Source of the DNA: an uncultured Myxococcales bacterium
Lineage (GTDB): Bacteria; Myxococcota_A; Polyangia; Polyangiales; Houyiibacteriaceae
Length of the DNA: 38,811 bases
Assembly: GCA_937893795.1 (NCBI GenBank)
Contig: CALCTH010000530.1
Location: 1 to 38,811, forward strand
Reading direction: 5' to 3'
Shown here one piece after another: positions 36,679-38,811 of the stretch (position 1 is the first letter of the stretch; each line of letters opens with the position of its first letter). The position numbers and the translations under genes were made by a program. The notes beneath the pieces are model-generated. The model was not told where the DNA came from and searched no databases. It worked only from the letters and a program-made list of their open reading frames with translations.

Positions 36679-37827
36679 GTGCGACGGCTCCGCCTCCACG
36701 GGCCGGCGCGGATTCGCCCCGGTTCGCCCTTTCGCGTCAGCCTCGAGCTCGACCCGCGCGGCGGTGTGCCCCGCCCGCTGACGCTCCGCCTCACGCGAAG
36801 CCGGCGCCTGCTCGGTGACGCCCAGGCCCAACGCGACCTGGTGCTCGAGCGGCAGATCGCGCGCGATGCGCTGGCGGACGGCCACCACGCGCTCTCCCTC
36901 GTGCTGCCCCGCGAGGTCCTCCCGAGTCACGAGGGCCTCGCCGGCTGGCTTCGCTATGCCCTCTTGCTCCAGGCGCCGCGGCGCGAGCCGCTCGTGCGTC
37001 CCGTCCACGTCGAAGCCTTGGAAGACGTCAGCCCACGCGAAGCCCGCGTGCTGACCGCGGAGCGCATGGACGGTCGCCGCTTCGGCTTTCGCGCACGGCT
37101 GCCGGATGGCGTGGCGCACCTCGGCGGCGTGCTCACGGTAGAGCTCCGGCTTCACAACGCGGCCCTCGGCCGCTACCGGAGCTTCGCGGCCACGCTCTCC
37201 TGCATCGAAGCGGGCATCGAGCGCCTGCAGTGGGCCGAGCACCTGAGCGAGGAGCACCTGCGGCTGCCGCAGCGCCGGCTCTATCTGCCCGTCGCGCGTC
37301 AGGGGCCGCCGAGTCGAGCGCGCGCGCCCGAGGTGCGCTGGCGCCTGACCCTGCGCCTGGAGGTCGAGGGAGCGCCGCGCGCGCTCGCGGCGGTGGCGGA
37401 CATCCCCGTGCTGGGAACGCCGCCGCCCTGGACGGCGCCGCCGCTCCTCGCGGCGCGGGGCGAGGTGCGTGCCTGGGCTTCCGGCCGAGGAATCCAGCTG
37501 CGCTACCCCCCGCTGGGGCGCCCGCTGGACCTCGGCCCCGCCTCCGGCCCCGCGCGGGGCCTCCCGCGAACGCTCGCTCCCGCGGCCTCGACGCGCTGGC
37601 TTCGGGCGCATCGGCTGCGCGGGGTGGACCCGACGCAGGGCGAGGCGCTGCTCAACTCGCTCCTGGCGGTCGGCCTCGCAGGCTTCGCCATCACCGACGG
37701 CTGGGAGGCGGGCCTCGACCTGGTCCCCGAGGCCCCCACGGCGGAGCTTCCACGTCGCGCCGGCGCGCTGGTGGACGCGCTCGCCGGCCACCTGGGCGCG
37801 GAGCGTCAGGTCGGTCCCTACCGCTGA
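36679..37827 (+). CDS. Hypothetical protein, possibly two beta-sandwich (arrestin-like) domains
   Basis: A 382-residue protein starting at GTG 36679. The first half is strand-rich with pairs such as FRVSLELDP and LTVELRLHNAALG, suggesting two Ig/arrestin-like beta-sandwich domains. No signal peptide, membrane segment or catalytic motif is visible. Its C-terminal ~90 residues (RTLAPAASTRWLR then LNSLLAVGLAGFAITDGW) are more helical. I do not recognise the family. Convergent with the barrel-protein gene (18 bp). Confidence 0.65.
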   Translation: MRRLRLHGPARIRPGSPFRVSLELDPRGGVPRPLTLRLTRSRRLLGDAQAQRDLVLERQIARDALADGHHALSLVLPREVLPSHEGLAGWLRYALLLQAPRREPLVRPVHVEALEDVSPREARVLTAERMDGRRFGFRARLPDGVAHLGGVLTVELRLHNAALGRYRSFAATLSCIEAGIERLQWAEHLSEEHLRLPQRRLYLPVARQGPPSRARAPEVRWRLTLRLEVEGAPRALAAVADIPVLGTPPPWTAPPLLAARGEVRAWASGRGIQLRYPPLGRPLDLGPASGPARGLPRTLAPAASTRWLRAHRLRGVDPTQGEALLNSLLAVGLAGFAITDGWEAGLDLVPEAPTAELPRRAGALVDALAGHLGAERQVGPYR

Positions 37828-37845
37828 CGCGCGCCTCGGCGCGCG

Positions 37846-38748
37846 TCAGAACGCGGCGGCCGAGATCGCGTCGGCGTCGCGCAGGTCCACGGGGGTCGGG
37901 CGGAAGAACTCGCGGCGGTTGAGGTTGCCGGCGCCCGTGGCCCAGCGGTAGCGAAGGCTCAGCAGGCCGAAATCGCCGCCTCGGCGACCGAGGTTGTCTC
38001 GGGCCACGGCCGGCGGGATGTAGGCCATGCGGAGCTGGAGGCGAGCGTTGATGTTCGCGCGAAAGGTCGCGCCCGCGCGCAGCACGACGAGATCCCGGTC
38101 CGGGTTCCCGACGAGCTCGCCCACGAGCCCCAGGGCCAGCGACTTGGCGGGGCCGAAGCGGAAGGCATAGCCCACGCGCGTCCGCCAGACCCAGGGGGGA
38201 TCGACGATGATCTTCAGCGTGCTCTCGTACACCCGACGGTCGACGCCAAAGCGATCGGGCTCCCCGTCGCCGTCGTCGTCGATGTCCTCCGAGGGCACGC
38301 GGCTCACGTAGGTGACGGACGTCTCGCTGACGATGGCCCCGGGCCCGACGGGGATCGCCAGCGTGAGCTCGGCCTCGTTGGACAGATAGCTCGCGACGGT
38401 TCCATCCCGGATGGCGAACGCGCGCGTCGTGTACTCGTCTGCGTCCCCCTGCCGGGGCGCGCTGAGGTAGCTCCCCGCGTTGGCGACCCCGTAGCGGGTG
38501 CCCACGCGCAGGTCGAAGAACCCGTAGCGCGCCCGGATACCTCCGTAGGCTCCGGCGGAGTTCGGCGTGACGATCGGGTTCACATCGATGCCCACCCAAT
38601 CGTCGTGCGGCCTCCCCCAGCCCGCGCGGATGCGCGGCCGGGCGTAGATGAAGCCCACGTCGAAGGCGCCGGCGAGGAAGCCCCGGGTACGTCCCAGGCT
38701 CCAGGGTGTCGGCCGCGGCCAGCGCCGGAGCGGCGGGCCAAAGAGCCG
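37846..38748 (-). CDS. Outer-membrane beta-barrel protein (5' end truncated)
   Basis: At least 300 residues. Alternating strands ending in aromatic residues (for example GGIRARYGFFDLRVGTRYGV, LQLRMAYIPP, LSLRYRW) and DIDDDGDGEPDRF, a Ca2+-loop-like Asp-rich turn, indicate an outer-membrane barrel. GTG 38658 is the first start inside clean sequence, but the same frame continues upstream with good codons (RLFGPPLRRWPRPTPWSLG, then RTRGFLAGAFDV) until the poly-G run. The true N-terminus with its signal peptide is therefore lost. The function is unknown. Confidence 0.75.
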   Translation of the reverse strand, partial: RLFGPPLRRWPRPTPWSLGRTRGFLAGAFDVGFIYARPRIRAGWGRPHDDWVGIDVNPIVTPNSAGAYGGIRARYGFFDLRVGTRYGVANAGSYLSAPRQGDADEYTTRAFAIRDGTVASYLSNEAELTLAIPVGPGAIVSETSVTYVSRVPSEDIDDDGDGEPDRFGVDRRVYESTLKIIVDPPWVWRTRVGYAFRFGPAKSLALGLVGELVGNPDRDLVVLRAGATFRANINARLQLRMAYIPPAVARDNLGRRGGDFGLLSLRYRWATGAGNLNRREFFRPTPVDLRDADAISAAAF

Positions 38749-38811
38749 GGGGGGGGGGGGGGGCGGGGGGGGCGAGGGGGGGGGCGGGGCGCCCGCGGCG
38801 GCGGGCGGGGG
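38748..38811. other. G-rich low-complexity end, probable sequencing artefact
   Basis: A 16-base G run from 38748 followed by G-rich sequence to the end. It interrupts an otherwise good open frame, which fits a contig-end artefact better than biology. Confidence 0.75.

Overview
The window looks like chromosomal DNA of a high-GC deltaproteobacterium-like member of the Myxococcota, probably Polyangiales or Sandaracinaceae-like (inference). The reasons are very high GC at third codon positions, MYXO-CTERM-type C-terminal anchors, myxobacterial Cys-rich repeat surface proteins, a nidogen-like/MopE-like protein, an Hanks-type kinase, and a large hybrid histidine kinase. The last ~64 bases are a G-rich low-complexity run that looks like a contig-end artefact.

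Layout. 1-3.2 kb: a PrkA serine kinase with a strong hairpin in its leader, followed in the same frame by a small conserved-looking ORF that has no canonical start where its coding signal begins, then two small hypotheticals. 3.3-7.8 kb: a nucleotidyltransferase-like gene, an acyl-CoA synthetase, a hypothetical, a 6-phosphogluconate dehydrogenase and a YjfB-like small protein. 7.8-9.9 kb: a REC-PAS-HisKA-HATPase-REC hybrid kinase and a CAU-anticodon tRNA. 10.0-20.9 kb: an envelope-protein region with a small MYXO-CTERM protein, a lower-GC beta-helix protein bracketed by 58-bp direct repeats, a Cys-rich lipoprotein, and a translationally coupled pair (multidomain Cys-rich lipoprotein plus nidogen/MopE MYXO-CTERM protein). 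20.9-21.2 kb: a non-coding repeat block with hairpins.

21.2-29.98 kb: SixA-like phosphatase plus Ser/Thr kinase, an LpxR-like lipid A deacylase divergent from an orphan type III export gene (sctR), a 6TM K+ channel with RCK domains, a YkgJ-type Cys-cluster protein, two secreted hypotheticals and a GH26-like lipoprotein. 29.98-32.6 kb: a MocR-type regulator divergent from a PNPOx-GNAT fusion, with candidate operator repeats between them. 32.6-35.1 kb: a beta-oxidation operon (acyl-CoA dehydrogenase, then a thiolase split by a frameshift) under a FadR-like palindrome. 35.2-38.8 kb: a MarR regulator divergent from a DUF4336 protein, a large hypothetical, and a truncated outer-membrane barrel protein.

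Two patterns cut across genes. First, many transcription-unit heads have no Shine-Dalgarno sequence but carry a TAnnnT-like hexamer ending 6-8 nt before the start codon, the signature of leaderless mRNAs. Second, Asp/Met/Gly-rich linkers sit directly beside the membrane anchor, whether N-terminal lipid or C-terminal MYXO-CTERM, in the envelope proteins. I see no CRISPR array, phage, insertion sequence or recognisable defence island.
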